Shown: one piece after another, positions 24,409 through 34,083 of the stretch
Layout of the letters: each line of letters opens with the position of its first letter
Position numbering within the stretch: the first letter of the stretch is position 1
Source: Pseudomonas sp. 30_B
Lineage (GTDB): Bacteria > Pseudomonadota > Gammaproteobacteria > Pseudomonadales > Pseudomonadaceae
Assembly (NCBI RefSeq): GCF_017491605.1
Contig: NZ_JAFGYY010000011.1
Location: 159,661 to 223,660 of the forward strand
Length of the DNA: 64,000 nt
Direction: 5' to 3'
Program-made: the position numbers and the translations under genes
The notes under the pieces: generated by a model
Database searches by the model: none
Told to the model about the DNA's origin: nothing
Seen by the model: only the letters and a program-made list of their open reading frames with translations

Positions 24409-24702
24409 GTGATCGAATTCAACAAGGCTATCCTGGACTGCATGCGCGAACTGCGCCGCCGACTGCGCGACGAACAGGCGCTGGAAATCCAGTACCAGCA
24501 GAGCGACGCCATCGAACAGATGTTGCGCGCCTGTGCCGACTCAGCGCGGGACGAGACCCGCCGGATGGGCCAACGCCTGAGCGAGCTGAGCGGCGTGAAG
24601 CTACCGCGTGTGGTGCAGGAACCGAGCTTCCTGCCGATGCAGGGCGGCGGCGACCAGCAGTATTCCGGCCCGCTGCGCGGCGGGGCCCGCTCCTCGCGCT
24701 GA
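24409..24702 (+). CDS. Conserved hypothetical protein, helical, GTG start
   Basis: 97-residue soluble protein. The start is GTG 24409 with GCGGGGGAG as ribosome site; no ATG is better placed. The N-terminal 55 residues are strongly helical and charged (DCMRELRRRLRDEQALEIQYQQSDAIEQMLRAC) and the C-terminus is Gly/Ser/Arg-rich and disordered. No domain recognised. It is divergent from the coiled-coil membrane protein with 249 bp between starts. Confidence 0.68.
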   Translation: MIEFNKAILDCMRELRRRLRDEQALEIQYQQSDAIEQMLRACADSARDETRRMGQRLSELSGVKLPRVVQEPSFLPMQGGGDQQYSGPLRGGARSSR

Positions 24703-24714
24703 CGCCTTTATCTC

Positions 24715-24788
24715 TTGCAGGAGCGAGCTTTCTCGCGAACAACCCAAGCGCTGGTGCCATGCGGTTCGCGAGCAAGCTCGCTCCTACA
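24715..24788. repeat. Opposed REP pair
   Basis: REP 24715-24738 (GCAGGAGCGAGCTTTCTCGC) and opposed REP 24765-24788 (GCGAGCAAGCTCGCTCCTAC), plus a REP half (AGTCCGCTCCTACAG) ending at about 24834. They lie between convergent genes. Confidence 0.82.
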
Positions 24789-24852
24789 GGCAAAGCCCGC
24801 CCTCGCAGCGGGCTGACAGTCCGCTCCTACAGTTCAATAGCCACGTAAGCCG

Positions 24853-25842
24853 TCAGCCCCCGCGCAATCTCCACCAGTCGCAGAACTCGTCCAGCGCATC
24901 CCACAGGCTCGCCTGCGGGTCGTAGTCGAGGTACTGGCGGGCGCGGGAGATATCCAGGGAGAAGTCCTTGCCCATCACCGCCATGCCGAGGCGATGCAGG
25001 GTCGGCTCGGGTCGCCCCGGCAGCACCTTGCACACCCCTTCGTTGAGCAGCGCCAGGGTGTAGGCCAGCGGATAAGGCATGTGCCGCGTCACCGGCGGCA
25101 GCTCCAGGCGGCGCATGACGTAGTTGACCACGTCCCACAACGGCAGCGGCTGGCCGTTGCTGATGTTGTAGGCCTGGCCGAGCGCCTCGTCGTCCGCCAT
25201 CAGGCTGGCGAACAGGGCGTCGTTGAGATTCTGGATGCTGGTGAAATCGACCTTGTTCAGGCCCTGGCCGATGATCCGCAGGCGGCCCTTGCGGTGCGCG
25301 GCGATCAGGCGCGGGAAGATGCTGGTGTCGCCGGCGCCGGTGACGAAGCGCGGGCGCAGCGCCAGCACTTCGAGGCCGAACTCCTGGGCACCGAGGGCAA
25401 CCAGCTCCGACTGGTACTTGGTCGAGCCGTAGTGGTTGGCGAAGCGCTTGGGCACCTGCTGTTCGGTGATACCGACATGGGAGCGGCCATCGAAATAGAT
25501 CGACGGCGACGAAAGATGCACCAGCCGCCGCACCTTCTGCTTCAGGCACGCCTCGACCACCGACTCGGTCATCGCCACGTTGGCCTGGTGGAAGTACTCA
25601 TGACTGCCCCACACGCCCACCGCGCCGGCGCAATGCACCACGGCGTCGACGTCGTGGCACAGCGTGCGCACCAGCGCGGGATCGGCGAGGTCGCCCGCCA
25701 TGAACTCGGCGCCGCGTGCCACCAGCGGCTGCAGCGCCTCGGCGCGCCGTCCGTTCACCCGCACCGCCAGTCCCTGCTCAAGGGCGAAACGGGCAAAACG
25801 CCCGCCAATGAACCCGCTGGCTCCGGTGACCAGAATCTTCAT
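24853..25842 (-). CDS. NAD-dependent epimerase/dehydratase (extended SDR, 3-beta-HSD-like)
   Basis: 329-residue extended short-chain dehydrogenase. Rossmann motif GASGFIG at residues 7-13, DLADP for the adenine ring, and a catalytic Ser with the YGSTK pair (Y..K). The C-terminal block (LNDALFASLMADDEALGQAYNISNGQPLPLWDVVNYV) is like 3-beta-hydroxysteroid dehydrogenase/isomerase relatives. GGGAG lies nine bases before ATG 25842. Substrate unknown. Divergent from the enoyl-reductase-like gene at 26033. Confidence 0.85.
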   Translation of the reverse strand: MKILVTGASGFIGGRFARFALEQGLAVRVNGRRAEALQPLVARGAEFMAGDLADPALVRTLCHDVDAVVHCAGAVGVWGSHEYFHQANVAMTESVVEACLKQKVRRLVHLSSPSIYFDGRSHVGITEQQVPKRFANHYGSTKYQSELVALGAQEFGLEVLALRPRFVTGAGDTSIFPRLIAAHRKGRLRIIGQGLNKVDFTSIQNLNDALFASLMADDEALGQAYNISNGQPLPLWDVVNYVMRRLELPPVTRHMPYPLAYTLALLNEGVCKVLPGRPEPTLHRLGMAVMGKDFSLDISRARQYLDYDPQASLWDALDEFCDWWRLRGG

Positions 25843-26032
25843 GCACGCAACTCCCCTGCTTCCAATGCGGCGACTCTAGCAGCCGCCGCAACGTACTACC
25901 CTGGCCTTGTACGCCAGAAACGAATCCTTGCAGACCGCACCGGCGCTCCAGGGTTGCACGACTTGCGGTGGGTGACAGCCAGGGGGCGAATGGAACTACG
26001 CTTTAGGAATTGGTTTTCACCGAGAGCAGAGC

Positions 26033-27094
26033 ATGAGCAAGCCCCACTGGATGATCTACGGCGCCAGCGGCTACACCGGCCGGCTGGTGGCCGAACAGGC
26101 GCAGCGCGAGGGCCTCGCGCCGATCCTCGGCGGCCGCAACCCGGCCAGCCTGCACGCACTCGGCAGCACGCTGGGCCTGGAGTGCCGGGTCTTCGACCTC
26201 AATGACAGCGCCGCCGCCCAGGCCGCGCTGGCGGATGTCGCGGTGCTCGCCAACTGTGCCGGCCCCTTCTCCGCCACCGCCGCGCCGCTGATCGAGGCGT
26301 GCATTGCCAGCACCACGCACTACGTGGACATCACCGGCGAGATTGCCGTCTTCGAACACGCCCACAGCCTCGACGATGTCGCCCAGGCCGCCGGCATCGT
26401 CCTCTGCCCCGGCGTGGGCTTCGACGTCATCCCAACCGACTGCATGGCGGCCTGCCTGAAGGAAGCCATGCCGGAGGCGACCCAACTGGCCCTGGGCTTC
26501 GACAGCGGCAGCGGACCGTCGCCGGGTACCGCCAAGACCATGCTGGAAGGGCTCAAGCTGGGCGGCAAGGTGCGCGAGGCCGGGCGCCTGCGCGACGTGC
26601 CGCTGGGCTACAAGCGCCGCGACATCGACTTCGGTCGGGGCCTCAAGCACGCCGTGACCATCCCCTGGGGCGACGTGGCGACGGCTTACTACTCCACCGG
26701 CATCGGCGACATCGAGGTCTATATGTCCATGCCACCCACCGCCGCCATCGGCATGCGGATGATGGACACGCTGCGCCCGCTGCTGGGCCGCGACCGCGTG
26801 CAGGACTGGCTCAAGGAACAGGTGGACAAGCGCGTCCACGGCCCCGACGAGCTGGCCCGCAGCAAGCTGCGCACCTGGGTCTGGGGCGAAGTGCGCAACG
26901 CCCGTGGCGAGCGCCGGACCGCGCGGCTGGAAACCGCCAACGGCTACGACCTGACCCTTAACGGCGTGCTCTTCGCGGTGCGCCACCTGCTGGCGAATCC
27001 GAACAGCGCCGGCTACTTCACCCCATCGAAACTGTTCGGCCCGCGCTGCATCGAGCAATTGCCCGGCAGCGGCAGGATCGTCATTCGCGGCTGA
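26033..27094 (+). CDS. Saccharopine-dehydrogenase-like / trans-acting enoyl reductase family protein
   Basis: 353-residue NAD(P)-binding protein. The N-terminal Rossmann fold is WMIYGASGYTGRLVAEQA, followed by GGRNPASL and the conserved LANCAGPFSATAAPLIEACIASTTHYVDITGE block. The latter is typical of the saccharopine reductase-like (YMR226/trans-acting enoyl reductase) family. PGVGFDVIPTDC marks the substrate domain. The reaction is not known for most family members, so this is a family call. The last 14 bp overlap the convergent argP gene. Confidence 0.82.
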   Translation: MSKPHWMIYGASGYTGRLVAEQAQREGLAPILGGRNPASLHALGSTLGLECRVFDLNDSAAAQAALADVAVLANCAGPFSATAAPLIEACIASTTHYVDITGEIAVFEHAHSLDDVAQAAGIVLCPGVGFDVIPTDCMAACLKEAMPEATQLALGFDSGSGPSPGTAKTMLEGLKLGGKVREAGRLRDVPLGYKRRDIDFGRGLKHAVTIPWGDVATAYYSTGIGDIEVYMSMPPTAAIGMRMMDTLRPLLGRDRVQDWLKEQVDKRVHGPDELARSKLRTWVWGEVRNARGERRTARLETANGYDLTLNGVLFAVRHLLANPNSAGYFTPSKLFGPRCIEQLPGSGRIVIRG

Positions 27095-27980
27095 TCGGCA
27101 CCAGAACGCCCGGCGCCTTCGCCAGCAGGTGCCGGGTCAGCGCAGCGAGCAGCTCGCCGCCGTTGCGCCAGTGGTGCCAGTAGAGCGGCACGTCGATCAC
27201 CCGCCCCGGCAGCATGTCCACCAGCTCGCCACGTTCCAGTTCACCCCGGACCTGCTGCTCGGGCACCAGCCCCCAACCGAGGCCGCCGCTGGTCATGCGC
27301 ACGAACCCTTCGGACGATGGGCACAAGTGATAGCTGAAGTGACCGTCGACGCCCAGCGTCTGCAGATAACGATGCTGCAGTTGATCATCCGGGCCATAGA
27401 CGATGGCCGGGGCGCGCACCAGGCCCTCGGGTGTCACGCCGCCGGGGAAGTGCCGGGAGACGAATTCCGGGCTGGCGAGACCGCGATAACGCATCGCCCC
27501 CAGCGGCTCGCAACGCCCACCGGCCACCGGACGCGGGCTGGCGCAGACGCAGCCGGCCACCTCCCCGGCGCGCATGCGCTTGAGGCCGACCTCCTGGTCC
27601 TCCACCACCAGGTCCAGCAGCACACGGCGCTCGCCACAGAAGTCGCCCACTGCCTGCGCCCACCAGGTCGCCAGGCTGTCGGCGTTCAACGCCAGGCGCA
27701 GGCGCTCGGGCGCCGCGCCGTCATCCAGCGCCGGCACCCATTGCTGCAGGTCGCCTTCCAGCAGGCGCACCTGCTGCACGTGGTTGAGCAAGCGCCGGCC
27801 CAGATCGGTCGGCTGCGGCCGTGCCGCCCGCACCAGCACCGGCTGGCCGACCCGCGCTTCGAGCAGCTTGATGCGCTGGGAGATCGCCGACTGCGACAGC
27901 CCCAGCACCTGGGCGCCGCGCTCGAAACCGCCCTGCTCCACCACGGCGGCCAGGGCAGCGAGCAGCTTGTAGTCGAACAT
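27081..27980 (-). CDS. argP: LysR-family regulator ArgP (IciA)
   Basis: 299-residue LysR activator that responds to arginine and lysine and drives the amino-acid exporter ArgO/LysE. The N-terminus (FDYKLLAALAAVVEQGGFERGAQVLGLSQSAISQRIKLLEARVGQPVLVRA) is the ArgP HTH signature. Effector-domain blocks VNADSLATWW-like (NADSLATWWA) and CPSSEGFVRM are present. It is divergent from the ACT-domain gene and lysE. That arrangement argues it controls them through the 98-bp gap. Confidence 0.9.
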   Translation of the reverse strand: MFDYKLLAALAAVVEQGGFERGAQVLGLSQSAISQRIKLLEARVGQPVLVRAARPQPTDLGRRLLNHVQQVRLLEGDLQQWVPALDDGAAPERLRLALNADSLATWWAQAVGDFCGERRVLLDLVVEDQEVGLKRMRAGEVAGCVCASPRPVAGGRCEPLGAMRYRGLASPEFVSRHFPGGVTPEGLVRAPAIVYGPDDQLQHRYLQTLGVDGHFSYHLCPSSEGFVRMTSGGLGWGLVPEQQVRGELERGELVDMLPGRVIDVPLYWHHWRNGGELLAALTRHLLAKAPGVLVPISRE

Positions 27981-28078
27981 GATCAGTTTCCCTAATGAGA
28001 TATCAGCAACATTGGTTTTTCTTATACCGCCGAACGCCCGACAATCGCCAGCAATCCCCCTCTTCGACGGACTTCTCC

Positions 28079-28486
28079 ATGGCTGGCGAAACCTCCCTGG
28101 CCGCGCTGCTGCGCGGCATGACCCCGGTACTCAACGACGGCGAGTACGTGTTCTGCACCCTGGCCGACGGCCGCATGCCCGCCGGGCTGCAACCGCTGGG
28201 CAGCTTCCGCGAGCGCGAAGGGCTGACGCTGATCCTGCCGCGCGTCGAAGCCGAGGAGGCCGGGCTGGCCTTCGACTACGTCGCCGCCTGGCTGACCCTG
28301 GACGTGCATTCGGCGCTCGAGGCGGTCGGCCTCACCGCCGCCGTGGCCACCGCCCTGGCGAAAGCCGGCATCAGCTGCAACGTGGTCGCCGCCTGGTACC
28401 ACGACCATCTGTTCGTAGCCCACGCCGACGGCCCGCGCGCGCTGGACGTGCTGCGTGCCCTCGCCCTCTCCCCGGAAGGAATCTGA
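28079..28486 (+). CDS. ACT-domain protein (DUF2241 family)
   Basis: 135-residue protein. The N-terminal DUF2241 part has LLRGMTPVLNDGEYVFCTL, followed by an ACT-like amino-acid-binding part (WLTLDVHSALEAVGLTAAVATALAKAGISCNVVAAWYHDHLFV). ACT domains bind amino acids, so it may sense arginine or lysine beside argP and lysE. ATG 28079 is chosen over an earlier ATG at 27995, which overlaps the argP promoter region. The lysE ATG follows three bases after its stop codon. Confidence 0.82.
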   Translation: MAGETSLAALLRGMTPVLNDGEYVFCTLADGRMPAGLQPLGSFREREGLTLILPRVEAEEAGLAFDYVAAWLTLDVHSALEAVGLTAAVATALAKAGISCNVVAAWYHDHLFVAHADGPRALDVLRALALSPEGI

Positions 28487-28489
28487 ACC

Positions 28490-29092
28490 ATGTGGCAGAG
28501 CTACCTGAACGGCATGCTGGTCGCCGCCGGCCTGATCATCGCCATCGGCGCGCAGAACGCCTTCGTCCTCGCCCAGAGCCTGCGCCGTGAACACCACCTG
28601 TCGGTGGCGGCGCTGTGCGTGCTGTGCGACGCCATCCTGGTCAGCGCCGGGGTCTTCGGCCTGGCCAAGGTCCTCGCCGAGAACCCCACGCTGCTGGCCA
28701 TCGCCCGTTGGGGCGGCGTCACCTTCCTGTTGTGGTACGGCCTGAAGGCACTGCGTCGTGCAGTCGCACCCGAAGCCATGGCCGACGCTAAAGAAACCGG
28801 CCCACGCTCACGCCGCACCGTACTGATGGCGGCGCTGGCGGTGACCCTGCTCAACCCGCATGTCTACCTCGACACCGTGCTGCTGATCGGCTCCCTCGGC
28901 GCCCAGCAGGCAGCGCCCGGCGCCTACGCCATGGGCGCGGCCAGCGCTTCGCTGCTGTGGTTCTTCACCCTCGCCCTGGGCGCCGCCTGGCTCGCGCCCT
29001 GGCTGGCGCGGCCGGCCACCTGGCGGCTGATGGACCTGATGGTGGCGGTGATGATGCTGGGCATGGCGGCGCAGCTGGTATTTGCCGCCTGA
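28490..29092 (+). CDS. argO: LysE/ArgO-type amino-acid exporter
   Basis: 200-residue, six-TM inner-membrane exporter of basic amino acids. The N-terminal GLIIAIGAQNAFVLAQSLRREH is the LysE hallmark (GAQNAFVL) and LLNPHVYLDTVLLIGSL is the second conserved loop. It follows the ACT-domain gene by three bases and is divergent from argP, its expected activator. Export of arginine (ArgO) versus lysine (LysE) cannot be decided here. Confidence 0.9.
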   Translation: MWQSYLNGMLVAAGLIIAIGAQNAFVLAQSLRREHHLSVAALCVLCDAILVSAGVFGLAKVLAENPTLLAIARWGGVTFLLWYGLKALRRAVAPEAMADAKETGPRSRRTVLMAALAVTLLNPHVYLDTVLLIGSLGAQQAAPGAYAMGAASASLLWFFTLALGAAWLAPWLARPATWRLMDLMVAVMMLGMAAQLVFAA

Positions 29093-29196
29093 TGCGGAAA
29101 AAGTCCGAACGACGATTCGTCATCCCGGTCGGAGCATAGTGAGGACACGCTCCGGCGTGGCCCTGCCGCACGGCCTTTGACCCTACAGATGCTGCG

Positions 29197-29225
29197 TGGA
29201 TATGCCCAGGGTCGGGTGCTATGAT
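29197..29225 (+). promoter_or_regulatory. Candidate sigma70 promoter of sodB
   Basis: TGGATA 29197-29202, 17-bp spacer, TATGAT 29220-29225 preceded by TGC (extended -10). This gives a leader of about 170 nt before sodB. The leader starts with a CCGGAAGCC/GGCTTCCGG hairpin at 29241-29260. The rest of the 309-bp gap shows nothing else recognisable. Confidence 0.5.
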
Positions 29226-29401
29226 CCGACCTTCGCGGCGCCGGAAGCCACGGCTTCCGGACGCAACTGGCGCGCTGCCCTGGTCCCGTGGGGACGCATT
29301 GCAGCTACGCCCGGATGCCGCGACAAATACTTCAACCGGCCCCGTGTACCGGTCGCGCGTTCGCCGCGCTAGCCCAGACTGAGTGAGATAGGAGAGAGAA
29401 C

Positions 29402-29983
29402 ATGGCTTTCGAATTGCCGCCGCTGCCTTACGCGAAGAATGCCCTTGAGCCGCACATTTCCGCGGAAACCCTGGAATACCACCACGACAAGCACCACAAC
29501 ACCTACGTCGTGAACCTGAACAACCTGGTTCCGGGCACCGAGTTCGAAGGCAAGAGCCTGGAAGACATCGTCAAGACCTCTTCGGGCGGCATCTTCAACA
29601 ACGCAGCCCAAGTGTGGAACCACACCTTCTACTGGAACTGCCTGAGCCCCAACGGCGGTGGCCAGCCCACCGGCGCCCTGGCTGACGCCATCAACGCTGC
29701 CTTCGGTTCCTTCGACAAGTTCAAGGAAGAGTTCAGCAAGACCTCCATCGGCACCTTCGGCTCCGGCTGGGGCTGGCTGGTGAAGAAGGCCGACGGCTCC
29801 CTGGCCCTGGCCAGCACCATCGGCGCCGGCTGCCCGCTGACCAGCGGCGACACCCCGCTGCTGACCTGCGACGTCTGGGAACACGCCTACTACATCGACT
29901 ACCGCAACCTGCGTCCGAAGTACGTGGAAGCGTTCTGGAACCTGGTGAACTGGGACTTCGTGGCGAAGAACTTCGCTGCCTGA
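29402..29983 (+). CDS. sodB: Iron superoxide dismutase SodB
   Basis: Cytoplasmic enzyme turning superoxide into O2 and H2O2. The 193-residue length is typical of dimeric Fe-SOD. Metal ligands are visible: H27 (YHHDKHH), the His of VWNHTFYW, and Asp and His of [11 protein letters not shown]. The residues around FGSGWGWLV favour iron. A strong RBS (ATAGGAGAGAGAAC) precedes ATG 29402. Own promoter and terminator make it monocistronic. Confidence 0.95.
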   Translation: MAFELPPLPYAKNALEPHISAETLEYHHDKHHNTYVVNLNNLVPGTEFEGKSLEDIVKTSSGGIFNNAAQVWNHTFYWNCLSPNGGGQPTGALADAINAAFGSFDKFKEEFSKTSIGTFGSGWGWLVKKADGSLALASTIGAGCPLTSGDTPLLTCDVWEHAYYIDYRNLRPKYVEAFWNLVNWDFVAKNFAA

Positions 29984-30004
29984 TTCCCCCCAGCGTGACC
30001 CTGG

Positions 30005-30031
30005 AAACCCGGCCTTGTGCCGGGTTTCTTC
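30005..30031 (+). terminator. Terminator of sodB
   Basis: Perfect arms AAACCCGGC 30005-30013 and GCCGGGTTT 30019-30027 with a CTTGT loop, then T-rich CTTCG. Confidence 0.82.
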
Positions 30032-30175
30032 GTTCTGTACGCGCAAGAGGCCCGGGTCGGCTAACCTGAAAGGCCTAAACCGTCAAAAATGCAACGATGG
30101 CCCTTTGACGCCATAGCGCCAATTGCCAATACTCAGACCAGTCTTTCGCCCCCGGCGATGAACAAGGAAAAACCC

Positions 30176-32254
30176 TTGAAACTGGACCCCCGGCACAGCC
30201 TCTCCCTCAAGCTGCTGCGAATGGTACTGCTCGCGGCCCTCGTGGTCGGGGTTGTGCTCAGCTGTGCCCAGATCATTTTCGATGCACACAAGGCCCGCCA
30301 GGCCGTCCACAACGACGCCCAGCGCATCCTGGCGATGGTCCGCGACCCCTCCACCCAGGCCGTCTACAGCCTGGACCGGGACATGGCGATGCAGGTCCTC
30401 GAAGGGCTGTTCCAGCACGAGGCCGTGCGCTATGCCGCCATCGGCCATCCCGACGAACCCATGCTGGCGGAAAAGTCCCGCCCGCTGCTGGAGTCCCCCA
30501 CCCGCTGGCTGACCGACCCGATCCTCGGCGCCGAACAGAACTACGCCATCCGCCTGGCCGGTCGCGGCGGTTCCAACGAATACTACGGCGACCTGAAGAT
30601 CACCCTGGACACCGCGCCCTACGGCGAGGACTTCGTCACCACCTCGGGGATCATCTTCCTCTCCGGCCTGCTCCGCGCCCTGGCCATGGGTCTGGTGCTG
30701 TTCATGGTCTACCACTGGCTGCTGACCAAGCCGCTGTCGAAGATCATCGAGCACCTCGCCTCGATCAACCCGGACCGCCCCAGCCAGCACAAGCTGCCGA
30801 TGCTCCACGGTCACGAGAAAGACGAGCTGGGCCTTTGGGTCACCACCGCCAACCAGTTGCTCGCCTCCATCGAGCGCAACGGCCACTTGCGCCGCGAGGC
30901 CGAAGACAGCCTGCTGCGCATTTCCCAGTACGACTTCCTCACCGGCCTGCCCAACCGCAAGCTGCTGCAGCAGCGCCTGGACCAGATCCTCGAAGGCGCC
31001 TCCCGCCTGCAGCGGCGCGTTGCCGTGCTGTGCCTGGGGCTGGATGACTTCAAGGGCATCAACGAGCAGTACAGCTACCAGTTCGGCGACCAGTTGCTAA
31101 TCGCCCTCTCCGACCGCCTGCGCACCCGCAGCGCGCACCTGGGCGCCCTGGCGCGACTGGGCGGCGACCAGTTCGCCCTGGTCCAGGCCGACATCGAGCA
31201 GCCCTACGAGGCCGCCGAGCTGGCCCAGCAGATCCTCGACGACCTGGAAGCGCCCTTCGAGCTGGACCAGCACCTGGTACACCTGCGCGCCACCATCGGC
31301 ATCACCCTGTTCCCCGAGGACGGCGAGACCACCGAAAAGCTGCTGCAGAAAGCCGAGCAGACCATGACCCTGGCCAAAAGCCGCTCGCGCAACCGCTACC
31401 AGTTCTACATCGCCAGCGTCGACAGCGAGATGCGCCGCCGCCGCGAACTGGAGAAGGACCTGCGCGAAGCCCTGGCGCGCAGCGAACTGCACCTGGTCTA
31501 CCAGCCGCAGGTGGACTACCGCGATCACCGCGTGGTCGGCGTCGAAGCGCTGCTGCGCTGGCAGCACCCGACCCAGGGCTGGGTCGCGCCGGACCTGTTC
31601 ATCCCGCTGGCGGAACAGAACGGCTGCATCTTCAGCATCGGCGAGTGGGTCCTCGACCAGGCCTGCCGGCAACTGCGCGAATGGCACGACCAGGGCTTCG
31701 ACGACCTGCGCCTGGCGGTCAACCTGTCCACCGTACAACTGCGCCACAACGCCCTGCCGCGTGTGGTCAGCAACCTGCTGCAGATGCATCGCTTGCCGCC
31801 GCGCTCGCTGGAACTGGAGGTCACCGAAACCGGCCTGATGGAAGACATCTCCACCGCCGCCCAGCACCTGCTCAGCCTGCGCCGCGCCGGCGCGCTGATC
31901 GCCATCGATGATTTCGGCACCGGCTACTCCTCGCTGAGCTACCTGAAGAGCCTGCCGCTGGACAAGATCAAGATCGACAAGAGCTTCGTCCAGGACCTGT
32001 TGCTGGACGACGACGACGCCACCATCGTTCGCGCCATCATCCAACTGGGCAAGAGCCTGGGCATGCAGGTGATCGCAGAGGGCGTGGAGACGGTCGAGCA
32101 AGAGGCCTACATCATCGCCCAGGGCTGCCACGAGGGGCAGGGCTACCTGTACAGCAAGCCGCTGCCGGCGCGCGAGCTGACCCTCTACCTCAAGCAGGCC
32201 CGGCGCCTGGCCGAAGTGGCCGGCGGCGGCTCCGGCGGAGTGGAGCGTCACTGA
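30176..32254 (+). CDS. bifA: c-di-GMP phosphodiesterase BifA (GGDEF-EAL)
   Basis: Inner-membrane enzyme degrading cyclic di-GMP; in P. aeruginosa it balances biofilm formation and swarming. N-terminal TM, periplasmic region, second TM (IIFLSGLLRALAMGLVLFMVYHWLL), HAMP-like linker, degenerate GGDEF (GGDQF, about residues 329-333) and intact EAL (VGVEALLRW, about residue 457; later DDFGTGYSSLSYLKSLPLDKIKIDKSFV). GGDQF is the known BifA signature and should not make c-di-GMP. Start: TTG 30176 has AAGGAA at good spacing and gives KLDPRHSLSLKLLR. An ATG at 30158 lacks a ribosome site but cannot be excluded. Confidence 0.92.
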   Translation: MKLDPRHSLSLKLLRMVLLAALVVGVVLSCAQIIFDAHKARQAVHNDAQRILAMVRDPSTQAVYSLDRDMAMQVLEGLFQHEAVRYAAIGHPDEPMLAEKSRPLLESPTRWLTDPILGAEQNYAIRLAGRGGSNEYYGDLKITLDTAPYGEDFVTTSGIIFLSGLLRALAMGLVLFMVYHWLLTKPLSKIIEHLASINPDRPSQHKLPMLHGHEKDELGLWVTTANQLLASIERNGHLRREAEDSLLRISQYDFLTGLPNRKLLQQRLDQILEGASRLQRRVAVLCLGLDDFKGINEQYSYQFGDQLLIALSDRLRTRSAHLGALARLGGDQFALVQADIEQPYEAAELAQQILDDLEAPFELDQHLVHLRATIGITLFPEDGETTEKLLQKAEQTMTLAKSRSRNRYQFYIASVDSEMRRRRELEKDLREALARSELHLVYQPQVDYRDHRVVGVEALLRWQHPTQGWVAPDLFIPLAEQNGCIFSIGEWVLDQACRQLREWHDQGFDDLRLAVNLSTVQLRHNALPRVVSNLLQMHRLPPRSLELEVTETGLMEDISTAAQHLLSLRRAGALIAIDDFGTGYSSLSYLKSLPLDKIKIDKSFVQDLLLDDDDATIVRAIIQLGKSLGMQVIAEGVETVEQEAYIIAQGCHEGQGYLYSKPLPARELTLYLKQARRLAEVAGGGSGGVERH

Positions 32255-32308
32255 CACCTCCCCGACCTGATCGGCGGAATACCCACCCCATCACCAGCAC
32301 CATGCCCC

Positions 32309-32381
32309 TGTAGGAGCGAGCTTGCTCGCGAACCGCTTGGCACCGGCGCTCGGGCTGTTCGCGAGCAAGCTCGCTCCTGCA
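32309..32381. repeat. Opposed REP pair after bifA
   Basis: REP 32309-32332 and opposed REP 32358-32381, both with the core GGAGCGAGCTTGCTCGC. They flank a CACCGGCGCT spacer. Confidence 0.85.
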
Positions 32382-32460
32382 TGAACAGCATCATTCACTC
32401 CTCCCAGTGGCGACCTGCTGGCCACCCGACGCGAAAGCCCCCTCGAATACCCTTTTCAAA

Positions 32461-32479
32461 AATGCAAATCTTTCGCATT
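32461..32479. promoter_or_regulatory. Fur-box-like 9-1-9 palindrome upstream of icmP
   Basis: AATGCAAATCTTTCGCATT is palindromic at 7 of 9 pairs and has the 19-bp 9-1-9 form of Fur boxes. It lies 63 bp before the icmP ATG. Its AAATGCAAATCT word is repeated, inverted, in front of the next gene at 34017-34028. Fur binding is inferred. Confidence 0.5.
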
Positions 32480-32542
32480 ATGTTGCCGTTTTTCGTACGC
32501 AGTTCGATCTCGTGCGCCTCCTACACCTCAAAGGAACCCGTC

Positions 32543-33886
<1,344 letters not shown>

Positions 33887-33945
33887 TCGCCGGCCGGCGC
33901 TGCGGCTCCGCGTCGCAGCGCCGGCATGAACCGGATAATGTCCAG

Positions 33946-33974
33946 CGAAGCCCCGCCGCGCGGGGCTTCGTCAT
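33946..33974 (+). terminator. Terminator of icmP
   Basis: Perfect 10-bp arms CGAAGCCCCG 33946-33955 and CGGGGCTTCG 33961-33970 with a CCGCG loop, then TCATTTT. Confidence 0.85.
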
Positions 33975-34005
33975 TTTCGCGGGCAGGCATGGCTGAACCT
34001 CGAAT

Positions 34006-34024
34006 ACAAATTTTTCAGATTTGC
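34006..34024. promoter_or_regulatory. Second Fur-box-like palindrome, upstream of the di-heme gene
   Basis: ACAAATTTTTCAGATTTGC; 6 of 9 pairs palindromic. It lies after the icmP terminator and 60 bp before the next start. Shares CCTCGAATAC (33998-34007; compare 32441-32450) and the inverted AAATGCAAATCT word with the icmP promoter region, so both units probably answer to the same regulator. Confidence 0.42.
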
Positions 34025-34083
34025 ATTTGGTGCGCGCCTGATAAGATGACCTGCTGCAATTTCACGCTCTGGAACTGAAGTCC

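Noticed and set aside
29241..29260. Stem in the sodB leader as a riboswitch
   Set aside because: A simple 9-bp hairpin without any conserved aptamer architecture.
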